Positions 26,718-35,313 of a stretch of DNA of 64,000 nucleotides are shown in pieces. The DNA lies in contig JAFVXH010000007.1 of NCBI GenBank assembly GCA_017501225.1, positions 146,501 to 210,500 of the forward strand. Reading direction: 5' to 3'. The DNA comes from Clostridia bacterium (lineage in GTDB: Bacteria; Bacillota; Clostridia; Oscillospirales; CAG-272). Position 1 is the stretch's first letter. Every line of letters begins with the position of its first letter. The position numbers and the translations under genes were made by a program. The notes beneath the pieces are model-generated. The model saw only the letters and a list, made by a program, of their open reading frames with translations. It searched no databases and was not told the DNA's origin.

Positions 26718-27659
26718 TTATTCCGTATAATATGCCTTTGCAAACTCCGAAATATCGGGCTCCTCGCCGTAGAGATCCTCGTAGTCCTTGCCGAGATAGC
26801 AGGCAAAGCATCCGATGTCCTCAAAACCAAGGCTGCGATAGTAAGCGAAATCCGCGTGCAGGACCTCGGCGTCCACCTCAAAATGAACGGGAGGCTTCTT
26901 CCACTTGGAGAACAACGAGTTGTCGTACCAATAATCCAATGCCTTAGCACCCGTCTTACCAAAGAGCGCGATCAGTGCCTCAAGCGGCTCACTCTGCTCG
27001 CTCTCGCAAAGAGGGCGGTGAAAATCGCGGCTGATGGGTGCGTACTCCACAAAGATTCCCTTGATGGGCTTTACCTTGGTGGGAGCCTTGATGCAGTCGT
27101 GGTAGGCAAGATAGGCAAGCTCGGCGTCGGGATTGTCCTTTTGCAGACGCGCAAGCATGCGGTTGAGAATGATGAGCTGCTGATCGGAGGGAGAGAATTC
27201 GCGGCACTTGGGACAGTGGCAGGCGGTGTTCTTGGAATCGTCCAGCCACATAAAGTAGCGATTGCTTCCGCGATAGAGCTTCTTTGCCACCTCGGCGGCA
27301 CGCTCCGCAACAAAGTCCAGTGCCTCCTCGTTGGAGGCGCAGAAGTTGAAATCCGATACGCGCTCGCCCTGATCGTTCATACGGAACCAATCGGGATGCG
27401 CGTCAAATTCGGATGCGGGAAGCAGATAGCGGATGACGTGCATCTCGTATTCGATCTTGAGCCCCTTCTCAATGGCGTCGTCGACCATGGCGCGGAATTC
27501 GGGCTGCTCCAGCGTTTTGAGCAGATTTGCGAAGGTCTCGTCGGTTTTCAGTCCGCCAACGGGATGAAGACCGAGGGTGGGGATCTTATGAGCGACCATG
27601 CGGTCGATCCACTTATAGGAAAGCTCCTCGGGATGAATCAAAAGCGATGCGTTTTTCAT
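26718..27659 (-). CDS. DUF4838-domain protein
   Basis: A 313-residue protein matching the DUF4838 pattern. It has HPDWFRMNDQGERVSDFNFC, then FMWLDDSKNTACHCPKCREF near residue 155 with a Cys-x-Cys-x2-Cys cluster, and DAELAYLAYHDCIKAPTK. DUF4838 proteins are glycoside-hydrolase-like (resembling alpha-glucuronidase folds) and are often linked to polysaccharide use. No signal peptide is visible, so it would be cytoplasmic. ATG 27659 has GGAG about nine bases upstream. It stands alone between two terminated units; the substrate is unknown. Confidence 0.7.
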   Translation of the reverse strand: MKNASLLIHPEELSYKWIDRMVAHKIPTLGLHPVGGLKTDETFANLLKTLEQPEFRAMVDDAIEKGLKIEYEMHVIRYLLPASEFDAHPDWFRMNDQGERVSDFNFCASNEEALDFVAERAAEVAKKLYRGSNRYFMWLDDSKNTACHCPKCREFSPSDQQLIILNRMLARLQKDNPDAELAYLAYHDCIKAPTKVKPIKGIFVEYAPISRDFHRPLCESEQSEPLEALIALFGKTGAKALDYWYDNSLFSKWKKPPVHFEVDAEVLHADFAYYRSLGFEDIGCFACYLGKDYEDLYGEEPDISEFAKAYYTE

Positions 27660-27723
27660 AATGGGATACTCCAATCCGTGATGTAAAGTTTGCGTTGCGT
27701 GCAAAAACGCGATATGTACCATT

Positions 27724-27752
27724 ATTGTAGCATCTACGCGCGGAAATGTCAA
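27724..27752 (-). promoter_or_regulatory. sigma-A promoter of the DUF4838 gene
   Basis: Consensus TTGACA (27747-27752), 17-bp spacer, TACAAT (27724-27729) with an extended TGC. Confidence 0.75.
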
Positions 27753-27791
27753 GAAGAAAATCGGGAGTTTTCTACCTGATCAACAAATGAA

Positions 27792-27876
27792 GTGCGGCTC
27801 CGAATCGGTAAGCGGTTCGACAAAACAACGGGGGCGTGCAAAAGCATACCCCCGTTGTTTTGGTGGAGCGTACGGG
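27792..27876 (-). repeat. distal copy of tRNA-Ala 3' end, terminator and spacer
   Basis: In tRNA direction this copy holds the last 16 bases of tRNA-Ala including CCA (reverse of 27861-27876), the GGGGG...CCCCC terminator hairpin (27823-27860), the spacer, and a truncated left end of a second element (27792-27806). It repeats the sequence next to the real tRNA with a 164-bp period. Confidence 0.85.
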
Positions 27877-27969
27877 ATTCTGAACCCAAGCGTGCGGTTT
27901 TATGAGAGCAGATTTTCAGCTTTTGCGGTATCGCACGCTATTACCAACTTCGTTGGTGCGGCTCCGAAT
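27877..27969 (-). repeat. 93-bp structured element inserted between tRNA-Ala 3'-end copies
   Basis: Read in tRNA direction it runs from ATTCGGAGCC to GGGTTCAGAAT, which pair as imperfect ends. Inside are a hairpin ACCAACgaaGTTGGT and a stem AGCGTGC/GCACGCT. The right end CGCACGCTTGGGTTCAGAAT is identical to the right ends of both elements behind tRNA-Arg (41361 and 41524). It fuses to CCC of the duplicated tRNA to give GGGTTCAGAATCCC, a T-arm with one extra base. Confidence 0.8.
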
Positions 27970-27985
27970 CGGTAAGCGGTTCGAT

Positions 27986-28024
27986 AAAACAACGGGGGCG
28001 TGCAAAAGCATGCCCCCGTCGTTT
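27986..28024 (-). terminator. terminator of tRNA-Ala
   Basis: Directly after the encoded CCA: a GC-rich hairpin ACGGGGGC(ATGC)TTTT(GCAC)GCCCCCGT followed by TGTTTTAT on the reverse strand. Confidence 0.8.
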
Positions 28025-28100
28025 TGGTGGAGCGTACGGGATTCGAACCCGTGACCCCAACACTGCCAGTGTTGTGCGCTCCCAACTGCGCTAACGCCCC
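28025..28100 (-). tRNA. tRNA-Ala (anticodon GGC)
   Basis: A 76-nt cloverleaf including encoded CCA. Acceptor GGGGCGT/ACGCTCC with the alanine identity pair G3:U70, D-arm GCGC...GCGC, anticodon stem CAACA/TGTTG with loop CTGGCAG (anticodon GGC), and T-arm CGGGTTCGAATCCCG. Its own promoter is at 28122-28150. Confidence 0.95.
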
Positions 28101-28121
28101 TTCGCACCTCGGACTGGTTTC

Positions 28122-28150
28122 ATTGTATCACACCTTTCTTTGCTTGTCAA
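28122..28150 (-). promoter_or_regulatory. sigma-A promoter of tRNA-Ala
   Basis: Consensus TTGACA (28145-28150), 17-bp spacer, TACAAT (28122-28127), about 20 bp before the mature tRNA. Confidence 0.8.
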
Positions 28151-28338
28151 GCCTTTTTTACTATGCAAAGTCTATCCCCTCCGTACACCTCGGAATTCGC
28201 AGTTCGAATCTCACAAAACGCATCCTCGGGGATACTCATGCGTTGAATTTTGTCAACAAATTTCAAAAAAGTGCGCTTTTTTTGATAATTTTTCAAAAAA
28301 TCTTTGAAAAATCCCTTTTCTTTTGAATATTTTTATTG

Positions 28339-28344
28339 TATAAT
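28339..28344 (+). promoter_or_regulatory. -10 box of the zapA promoter
   Basis: Consensus TATAAT in an AT-rich tract 60-90 bp upstream of zapA. No good -35 at the normal distance. Confidence 0.45.
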
Positions 28345-28402
28345 GAAAGCAGAAAGCCGTCCGATACGTGTTCGGCGGCAAATTGATCGCAAGGGTCCTC
28401 CC

Positions 28403-28981
28403 ATGCGAAAGAAAGGGTACGGCTACGTTATGAAACAAAAATACACCATTACGGTTGCAGACATGGAATTGAGCATCATCAGTGATGCATCCCCCGATGA
28501 GGTAGAAAACATCGTCGGCATTCTGGATCGCCGCATGCGTGACATCAACCTCAAGAGCCCCCGTTGCACCAAGAACGAGGCTGCCATTCTCTGCGCGCTC
28601 TCCTATTGCTCCGAGCGCATGGCAATGCAGGAAGCATTCAAGAAGATCGAAAAGGACGCCTTCCGCTTTGCAAGCGAGAACGAAAAGCTCAAGAAGACCA
28701 TCGAGAGCATGCAGGAGGAGCTTGAAACCCTCCGCAAGGACGCTGGTATTATGCGCTCCATTCTCGACCGCGCCGCTATCACCGTCGTTCCCGATGCTCA
28801 GGATAGCGCAAAATACAGCCCCAAGGCGATCAATCAGGTCGTACCGACCGAGGAAAGCGCACCCGCAGATCCTGTAGCCCAGCCCGCACAGGCTGAGGAG
28901 GAGGTCAAAAAGGCAGAAAAGCCCGCTCAGAAGACGCGCGTCGGCACGATGTTCGATCTGTTGACCTTCAGCGATATCTGA
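28403..28981 (+). CDS. zapA: cell division protein ZapA
   Basis: About 192 residues. The N-terminal ZapA domain (KYTITVADMELSIISDASPD, then EVENIVGILDRRMRDI) is followed by a long coiled coil (about 60-115) and a Pro/Ala/Glu-rich tail. ZapA binds FtsZ filaments and stabilises the Z-ring. Start is uncertain: ATG 28403 has AAGGG seven bases upstream, while ATG 28430 matches where family members normally begin but has only a distant AAAGGG. It is longer than most ZapA because of the tail. Four bases separate it from the U32 peptidase gene, so the two form an operon. Confidence 0.85.
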   Translation: MRKKGYGYVMKQKYTITVADMELSIISDASPDEVENIVGILDRRMRDINLKSPRCTKNEAAILCALSYCSERMAMQEAFKKIEKDAFRFASENEKLKKTIESMQEELETLRKDAGIMRSILDRAAITVVPDAQDSAKYSPKAINQVVPTEESAPADPVAQPAQAEEEVKKAEKPAQKTRVGTMFDLLTFSDI

Positions 28982-28985
28982 TCCT

Positions 28986-31007
28986 ATGAAACAGTTACCC
29001 GAGCTCCTTTGCCCCGCGGGCTCTCCCGAGGCACTGGATGCCGCGATTGACGGGGGTGCCGATGCCGTTTATTTCGGCGGTTCCTCCTTCAACGCACGGA
29101 TGAATGCAAAAAATTTTGGCGGAGATGCTTTGCGCTCCGCCGTTTTGCGTGCCCATGCCTTTGGGGTAAAGGTCTATCTGACACTCAATACCCTTGTGAC
29201 CGACCGCGAGCTCCCCGCCTTTCTGGAAGCGGCGCGCGATGCCGCGAACGCGGGTGTGGACGCCTTGATCGTTGCCGATCTCGGAGGAGCCGCCGAGGTC
29301 CATCACGCGATGCCCTCTCTGGAGCTGCACGCAAGCACCCAGATGTCGGGACACAGTGTACAGATGGGAAAACAGCTTGCCACACTCGGATTTTCCCGTA
29401 TGGTGGTCGCCCGCGAAACCTCTCTGGAAAATCTGAAAACACTGGTTCAGCAATCCCCCATTGAGATCGAATATTTTGCACACGGCGCACTTTGCGTCAG
29501 TCATTCGGGACAGTGTCTGTTCTCCTCCTTGGTGGGAGGCAGAAGCGGAAACCGCGGCGAATGTGCCCAGCCCTGCCGACTTCCCTACGCCTGCAACGGC
29601 TGCAAGGGCAAAGCCGACGGCTATCCCCTCTCCCTGAAGGATCTTTCGCTCGCCGAGCACATCCCGACTCTGATCGATACGGGCGTCGCATCGCTGAAAA
29701 TTGAGGGGCGCATGAAGAGCCCCGAATACGTATACGCCGTGGCGTCGGTCTTCCGCAGACTTCTGGACGAGCGCCGCTGTGCAACGCAAGAGGAGATCAC
29801 ACGCCTTTCGCAAGCCTTTTCCCGCTCGGGCTTTACCGACGGATATTTTACCGCTCACGTAGGACACTCCATGCTCGGCGTGCGCTCTGCGGAGGATAAA
29901 AGCCAAAGCCGCGCGCTGACTCCGTATACGGGATTGCAGAGGAAAATCCCGCTCACACTTTGTGCAACCGTCCTGGAAAATCAGCCCATCTCGCTCTCCC
30001 TTTCGGACGGCGCGCGCTCAGTCACGGTGTACGGTGAGGTCCCGCAAGCGGCGATCAACGCACCCTTGACTTTTGACGTGGTGGAGCGAAATCTCAAAAA
30101 ATTCGGCGGAACTGCATACCAAGTGGAGGATTTTACCCTAAATTTGGGCAAAAATCTGATGCTTCCGCTCTCTCGGCTGAACGATCTGCGCCGCCGCGCG
30201 TTGCTTGCGCTTGAGGAACAAGCGACAACCCCTGTCAAACAGTATCCTCCCATTGATCTTGTCAAACCTTCCGCAAAAAGCCAAGAGAGAACGTCTCTGC
30301 GCTCGGCACGCTTTTATCACGCAGGACAGTTGACCAAGCAAGCACGCGCCTATTTTGACCGCATCTATCTTCCTTTGTGGGAGCATAAGGCGGGCGTGGA
30401 GGGCGTGGTGCTCCCCCCCGTGATCTTTGACGCAGATACCGCGCGCGTCGCAGAACGACTGCAAGCAGCCAAGCAGAGCGGTGCGCGCTATGCCTTGGTC
30501 GGAAACCTCGGGCACCTTCCCCTTGCCTTGCAGGCAGATCTCATCCCCGTCGGTGATTTTCGCTTAAACGTCACCAACGGAAGCAGCGTCCGAAAGCTGT
30601 CCGAGCTGGGCTTTGAGGAAATCCTTCTCTCCCCCGAGCTGACGCTTCCGCAGATACGCGACGTCGGAGGAAATACCGCGGCGATCGTCTACGGTCGCAT
30701 CCCCTTGATGCTGCTCGAAAAGTGCGTGGGCAAGGAGATCGCGGATTGCAATACGTGTCAGCAAAATAAGCTTTGTCTTCAGGACCGACGCGGTGTCAGA
30801 TTCCCCGTGCTGCGCGAATGGGAGCACCGAAGCGTCGTGTATAACAGCCTTCCCACCTGCATGTCCGACCGCGCGCAGGAGCTGAAGCGATATTCCGTCA
30901 CCGCACAGCATTTCCTCTTTTCGACGGAAACGCCCTCCGAGGTCGACCGCGTCATCGAAGCATTCCGGAACGGCACGGCACTCGACAGGCCCGTCAGAAG
31001 AATTTGA
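28986..31007 (+). CDS. peptidase U32 family protein
   Basis: A 673-residue protein. TIM-barrel-like N-terminal domain beginning LLCPAGSPEALDAAIDGGAD, with the U32 signature EYFAHGALCVSHSGQCLFSS near residue 160 and GGRSGNRGECAQPC; a C-terminal collagenase-associated (DUF3656-like) region with a Cys cluster (CNTCQQNKLC) near 585. U32 proteins include collagenase-like peptidases and the RlhA/TrhP RNA-hydroxylation proteins; the paired Cys suggest the second group, which I infer only. Operon with zapA. Confidence 0.88.
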   Translation: MKQLPELLCPAGSPEALDAAIDGGADAVYFGGSSFNARMNAKNFGGDALRSAVLRAHAFGVKVYLTLNTLVTDRELPAFLEAARDAANAGVDALIVADLGGAAEVHHAMPSLELHASTQMSGHSVQMGKQLATLGFSRMVVARETSLENLKTLVQQSPIEIEYFAHGALCVSHSGQCLFSSLVGGRSGNRGECAQPCRLPYACNGCKGKADGYPLSLKDLSLAEHIPTLIDTGVASLKIEGRMKSPEYVYAVASVFRRLLDERRCATQEEITRLSQAFSRSGFTDGYFTAHVGHSMLGVRSAEDKSQSRALTPYTGLQRKIPLTLCATVLENQPISLSLSDGARSVTVYGEVPQAAINAPLTFDVVERNLKKFGGTAYQVEDFTLNLGKNLMLPLSRLNDLRRRALLALEEQATTPVKQYPPIDLVKPSAKSQERTSLRSARFYHAGQLTKQARAYFDRIYLPLWEHKAGVEGVVLPPVIFDADTARVAERLQAAKQSGARYALVGNLGHLPLALQADLIPVGDFRLNVTNGSSVRKLSELGFEEILLSPELTLPQIRDVGGNTAAIVYGRIPLMLLEKCVGKEIADCNTCQQNKLCLQDRRGVRFPVLREWEHRSVVYNSLPTCMSDRAQELKRYSVTAQHFLFSTETPSEVDRVIEAFRNGTALDRPVRRI

Positions 31008-31033
31008 AATACTATCATATGTAAGCATAAAAC

Positions 31034-31058
31034 GGGGCACGCCCATCAGGCGTGCCCC
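31034..31058. terminator. bidirectional rho-independent terminator
   Basis: Ten-bp stem GGGGCACGCC/GGCGTGCCCC with a CATCA loop and TTTTTT after it, between the U32 gene and the converging PTS operon. Confidence 0.9.
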
Positions 31059-31064
31059 ACTTTT

Positions 31065-32708
31065 TTAGTTCTCCAAATGCTTCAGATATTCCTCCAGCTC
31101 GCTCTTGATGACCGACACCTGCGGTCCGTATACGACCTGAATGCCGCCGCCCTTGCGAAGAACTCCCGCCGCGCCGCTGGCACGAAGCAGATCCTCCTTG
31201 ACGGCATCCCCGTCCTTGACGCTGACACGCAAACGTGTCGCACAGCAATCCAGCGTCACAAGATTGTCCTTGCCGCCAAGGCCTTCCAGTATCATGGCGG
31301 AAATGCCGCCCGCGGACGGTTTGTCATCGCTTGCTCCTCCGCCCTCACCGCGACGCTTGGCATCGAAATCCGCACGGGTATAGAGCTTGCTCTCTCCATC
31401 CTCCTCGCGTCCGGGCGTCTGGTAATTGCGCTTTAAGATCAGGAAGCGGAACAGGAAAAAGTAGACCAGGAAATAGATCGCGCCCACCAAGGGGATCATC
31501 AGCCAGTTGGTTTTGGCGTTGCCCTGCAAAACGCCGAACAGCGTCAGGTCAATCAGTCCCCCCGAGAAGGTCATTCCCACGCTGACACCCAGCACGTGCA
31601 TCAGCATATAGGCAAGGCCCGCGAACACCGAGTGGATCACGTACAGAATGGGCGCTACGAACAAGAAAGTAAATTCAATGGGCTCGGTAATACCCGTCAG
31701 CATCGAGGTCAGTGCCGCGGAAAGGAGAAGACCTCCTACGACCTTCTTTTTCTCCGTGCGTGCGCAGGTATACATCGCAAGAGCCGCTCCCGGAAGCCCG
31801 AAGATCATCAAGGGGAATTTTCCGCTCATAAAGCGGCACGCCTCCACCGAAAAGCGCGCAACGTTCGGCGACGCCAGCTCGGCAAAAAAGATATTCTGCG
31901 CGCCGTAAACCATGACGCCGTCGATCAGCGCAGAGCCTCCGAGGCCCGTTTGCCAGAACGGCAGATAAAACACGTGATGAAGTCCGAACGGGATCAGGAT
32001 CCGCTCGATAAATCCGTAGATCAGCGTCCCCGCATAGCCCGATCGCAGAACGAGGTCGCCAAGCGCGTAGATCCCCGTTTGCACGTAGGGCCACAAAAAG
32101 AACAGGATCATTCCCACAAAGAGGTAGGCAACGGTTGAAATAATGGGAATGAAGCGCGCGCCTCCGAAGAAGGAGATCACGTTGGGCAAGCGGATCTTGT
32201 AAAACCGATTGGTCAGATACGCCACGCCAAGACCGACGACGATACCGCCGAACACGCCCATCTGCAAGGACTGGATCCCCACGACGTTTGCAAGACTTCC
32301 CTCTGCCATCGCCCCCGCCTCGATCAGCCCCGAGATGGAAAGCAGGGTGCTGATGGTCTTGTGCATCACGAAAAACGCGATGGCGGCGGAAAGCGTCGCG
32401 GTTGCCTTTTCGTGCTCCGCCATGCCAAGGGCAACGCCCATGGCAAACAGGAGCGGCAGGTTGTCAAAAATGACCGTACCGACCGACGCAAAGAGAGAAA
32501 AGAGCGAGTACAGCACCGTTCCCTCTCCCATAAAGCCCGTAAGCCCGTAAGCCTCCAGCGTCGCCGCGTTGGTAAAGGATGCCCCCACGCCAAGCAAAAG
32601 GCCCGCGATCGGCAAAAGCGCGATGGGAAGCATGAACGCCCTTCCCACGCGCTGCAATACACTGAATAATCCACCCGTCTGTTTCTTTTTCAGAACTGCC
32701 TCTGCCAT
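31065..32708 (-). CDS. PTS glucose/maltose/GlcNAc-family EIICB transporter
   Basis: A 547-residue permease. The N-terminal EIIC domain has about ten membrane segments (residues 20-430) with GMAEHEKATATLSAAIAFF and GITEPIEFTFLFVAP, hallmark motifs of the glucose superfamily. The C-terminal EIIB domain (about 470-547) carries the phosphorylated Cys in LDCCATRLRVSVKD. It imports and phosphorylates a hexose-type sugar; the sugar cannot be told, though MalX/NagE/PtsG are nearest in pattern. Last gene of the PTS operon. Confidence 0.92.
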   Translation of the reverse strand: MAEAVLKKKQTGGLFSVLQRVGRAFMLPIALLPIAGLLLGVGASFTNAATLEAYGLTGFMGEGTVLYSLFSLFASVGTVIFDNLPLLFAMGVALGMAEHEKATATLSAAIAFFVMHKTISTLLSISGLIEAGAMAEGSLANVVGIQSLQMGVFGGIVVGLGVAYLTNRFYKIRLPNVISFFGGARFIPIISTVAYLFVGMILFFLWPYVQTGIYALGDLVLRSGYAGTLIYGFIERILIPFGLHHVFYLPFWQTGLGGSALIDGVMVYGAQNIFFAELASPNVARFSVEACRFMSGKFPLMIFGLPGAALAMYTCARTEKKKVVGGLLLSAALTSMLTGITEPIEFTFLFVAPILYVIHSVFAGLAYMLMHVLGVSVGMTFSGGLIDLTLFGVLQGNAKTNWLMIPLVGAIYFLVYFFLFRFLILKRNYQTPGREEDGESKLYTRADFDAKRRGEGGGASDDKPSAGGISAMILEGLGGKDNLVTLDCCATRLRVSVKDGDAVKEDLLRASGAAGVLRKGGGIQVVYGPQVSVIKSELEEYLKHLEN

Positions 32709-32739
32709 AATTCCTCCAAATTTTTATTTTTTACGATAT

Positions 32740-33213
32740 TTATAAACGGTATTCCAGGATCACGCTTTGTCCGCCGATGGCACTTGCAGCCTGCGTCGGT
32801 TTGAGCTCCTTGGTGATCTCGGGATTGGTGATCAGGAACGGAATAACGGTGGAGAGCCCCGCATCCCGGATGGCCTGCAGATCCACACGGCAAAGCACCT
32901 CACCCGCCTTGACCGTATCCCCCTCCCCCACCATGGGGAGGAAGCCCTTGCCGCCAAGACCTACCGTATCGATCCCGATATGGATCAGAAGCTCCAGCCC
33001 ATCCGCACTCTCAAGCGTGTAGGCGTGTCCCGATTCCGCAATACCCACGACCGTAACGTCGGCAGGGGAATAAATGCTCCCACTGCTCGGCTTGATCGCA
33101 ATGCCTTTGCCGAGCATTCCCGAGGAAAACGCCTCGTCCTCTACCTGTGAGAGCGGAAGGACCTCTCCGTCCGCTACCGCGAGCAATACACTTTTCTTTT
33201 TTGAAAATAACAT
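32740..33213 (-). CDS. crr: PTS glucose-type EIIA component
   Basis: A 157-residue soluble EIIA(Glc). LPLSQVEDEAFSSGMLGKGI, SGHAYTLESADGLELLIHIG with the phosphorylated His in LLIHIGIDTVGL near residue 86, then EGDTVKAGEVL. It passes phosphate from HPr to the EIIB domain of the neighbour. ATG 33213 has AGGAGG six bases before; the longer frame enters EI. A separate EIIA rather than a fusion. Confidence 0.93.
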   Translation of the reverse strand: MLFSKKKSVLLAVADGEVLPLSQVEDEAFSSGMLGKGIAIKPSSGSIYSPADVTVVGIAESGHAYTLESADGLELLIHIGIDTVGLGGKGFLPMVGEGDTVKAGEVLCRVDLQAIRDAGLSTVIPFLITNPEITKELKPTQAASAIGGQSVILEYRL

Positions 33214-33235
33214 GGATATCCTCCTATCTGTCGAG

Positions 33236-34912
33236 CTATTTACACCGCAAGACCTGATCTCGCACCGCCAAAAGCTGCGGAACCGACACCGAAAGCTCGT
33301 CGATGTGCATATCCGCAAAGCGCTGTGTCAAGCTCGGATCCGCCGCCAGCTCCCCGCAAATGCCGATCCATCCGCCCGTTCTGTGGATGGCGGCAGCACT
33401 ATATTCGATCAGGCGCAGGATCGGCTCCTGATTTCGCGCAAGCAAGGGGGCAAGCGTCGGATTTTGCCGATCCGCCGCCAGCGTATACTGCAAAAGATCG
33501 TTGGTTCCCACCGAGAAAAAGTCCACCTCACGCGCAAGCTCCTCGCTCATAATCGCCGCCGCGGGCGTTTCGATCATGATGCCGAATTCGATATTTTTAT
33601 CATAAGCCTGACCGCGCCCATCCAGCTCCCTCATACACTCCAAAAGCAGTGAGCGCGCCTGTCGAACCTCATCCACCGACACCACCATGGGAAGCATCAG
33701 GCAAACCTGCCCGTAGGCAGAGGCGCGCAGGATCGCGCAAAGCTGGGTTTGAAAAAGCTCACGTCTTGCAAGGCAGACGCGGATGCCGCGAACGCCAAGC
33801 GCGGGGTTTTCCTCCCGTTCCAGCCCAAGGTACGGGATCTGCTTATCCGCACCCGCGTCGAGCGTGCGAATGACGGTACGCTTTCCCTTCAAGCGACGCG
33901 CGATCTCCGCATAACCCTCGAACAGCTCCTCCTCGGTCGGGTAATCGGCTTTGCGCAGATACAGAAACTCACTCCGCAAAAGCCCTACGCCGTCTGCCCC
34001 CTCCGAGCATGCCGCCTCCGCTTCGAGCGCCTCCCCGATATTGGCATAGATCAGAATGCGGTGTCCGCTTCCCGTCACGGCAGGGGTGGATAGCAGGCGC
34101 TTCATCACATCCCGCTTTCTCCTCTCCTCCTGCAGCGTGCTTTTTTGCGCTTCCTCAAAGGAGCGCTGCTCCTCCTCTGACGGAGAGATCCGAAGACTGC
34201 CCGCGCGCGCATCCAGAATTGCGAATTCTCCTCCGTAAGCCGTCGGAATTTGCCCCACGCCCACCAAGGCGGGAATGCCCATGGCACGCGCAAGGATCGC
34301 GGTATGAGAATTCGGACTCCCCGCAAATGTAACGAATCCCGCAACGCGCGAGCGGTCCAGCGTGGCGCTTTGTGACGGGGAAAGATCGGATGCTACCAAA
34401 ATCACGCGCTCGTCCCCCGAAAAAATCGGCTGCGTATCCTCACCGTCAAGGATGCGCTCCACACGTCCGCAAACGTCGCGCAGATCCGCGACGCGCGCCC
34501 TCAGATAGTCGTCCTCCAAGCCTCCGAGTGTACGACACATCTGCTCGGTCGCCGTAAGCAAGGCATGCTTGGCGTCCTCTCCGCGCGCGATCTGCGCCTG
34601 ACACGCCTCCAGAAGGTCCTCATCCTCAAGCAGCATCGCGTGGATCCCGAAAATGCTTGCCTCCTCCTCACCAAGGCTGGCACGTACCCTTGCCTCGATC
34701 TGCCCAAGCTGTGAAATCGCAGTCCGCATCGCCTCCTGCAGCGTGTTCCATTCCTCCGTCGGTGTTCCCACCTCTCGCTTCACTGTTTTTTCGGGGGATG
34801 TCGATGCCTCCCAAAAGGACAGCCGTGCGCAGACCGCCCCCTGACCTACTCCAATTCCGTAATACGCAGCGCCACTCGACAGGACTGCGTCCTCCTTGAT
34901 GTCCTCCGTCAT
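33236..34912 (-). CDS. ptsI: phosphoenolpyruvate-protein phosphotransferase (PTS enzyme I)
   Basis: A 558-residue enzyme I, normal length. N-terminal HPr-binding domain, phosphohistidine loop GSPNSHTAILARAMGIPAL near residue 205, PEP-binding TIM barrel with LRSEFLYL, EFGIMIETPAAA, FFSVGTNDLLQYTLAADR and the catalytic Cys in GICGELA near 517. It takes phosphate from PEP and passes it to HPr. The start overlaps the HPr stop by ATGA. Confidence 0.95.
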   Translation of the reverse strand: MTEDIKEDAVLSSGAAYYGIGVGQGAVCARLSFWEASTSPEKTVKREVGTPTEEWNTLQEAMRTAISQLGQIEARVRASLGEEEASIFGIHAMLLEDEDLLEACQAQIARGEDAKHALLTATEQMCRTLGGLEDDYLRARVADLRDVCGRVERILDGEDTQPIFSGDERVILVASDLSPSQSATLDRSRVAGFVTFAGSPNSHTAILARAMGIPALVGVGQIPTAYGGEFAILDARAGSLRISPSEEEQRSFEEAQKSTLQEERRKRDVMKRLLSTPAVTGSGHRILIYANIGEALEAEAACSEGADGVGLLRSEFLYLRKADYPTEEELFEGYAEIARRLKGKRTVIRTLDAGADKQIPYLGLEREENPALGVRGIRVCLARRELFQTQLCAILRASAYGQVCLMLPMVVSVDEVRQARSLLLECMRELDGRGQAYDKNIEFGIMIETPAAAIMSEELAREVDFFSVGTNDLLQYTLAADRQNPTLAPLLARNQEPILRLIEYSAAAIHRTGGWIGICGELAADPSLTQRFADMHIDELSVSVPQLLAVRDQVLRCK

Positions 34913-35193
34913 ACCCTGCCCTCGCTCGCGCGTTCTCCATCATTCTGTGCCAGCAGCTTCAAAATTGCGTCCGATGCCGCTTCCTCATCCTCACCCACGA
35001 TCTCAAACTCCAAGACCTCCCCCGCCTTGGCACCAAGGCTCATCAGGGAGATCAGCCGCTTGGCGTTTGCATCCCGCTGTCCGCACCGTACGCGCACCTC
35101 CGAGGAAAATTGCTTTGCGAGATTCGAAAGAGCCCCCGCAGGACGGGCGTGCATTCCGTTTTCATCCCGCACAGGGCACTGAAATTGCTTCAT
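34909..35193 (-). CDS. ptsH: HPr phosphocarrier protein, lacking Ser46
   Basis: A 94-residue HPr. The catalytic His15 is intact (ENGMHARPAGAL). By direct alignment to Bacillus HPr without gaps, position 46 is Arg (NAKRLISLMSLGAKAG, where Bacillus has NLKSIMGVMSLG). Ser46 is the target of HPr kinase in Firmicutes catabolite repression, so this HPr should carry sugar phosphate but not be Ser-phosphorylated at that site. First gene of the operon ptsH-ptsI-crr-EIICB. Confidence 0.93.
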   Translation of the reverse strand: MKQFQCPVRDENGMHARPAGALSNLAKQFSSEVRVRCGQRDANAKRLISLMSLGAKAGEVLEFEIVGEDEEAASDAILKLLAQNDGERASEGRV

Positions 35194-35258
35194 AATCTGA
35201 CATCCTTTCCCGATTTTTACTACTATTCTGCCTATGCTTTTCCCGTCTTATTCAAAAA

Positions 35259-35289
35259 GGCACCCGCATTTTCAAAAAATGCAGGTGCC
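35259..35289 (-). terminator. rho-independent terminator after the DUF1934 gene
   Basis: GGCACCTGCATTTT paired with AAAATGCGGGTGCC (one mismatch) followed by TTTTTG on the reverse strand; it insulates the PTS operon. Confidence 0.85.
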
Positions 35290-35313
35290 ATCAGCACGGT
35301 ATTGATTTTTGAA

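Noticed and set aside
27861..27889. Second tRNA-Ala gene
   Set aside because: Only the acceptor and T-arm end remain, with an extra base in the T-loop; no D-arm or anticodon arm.
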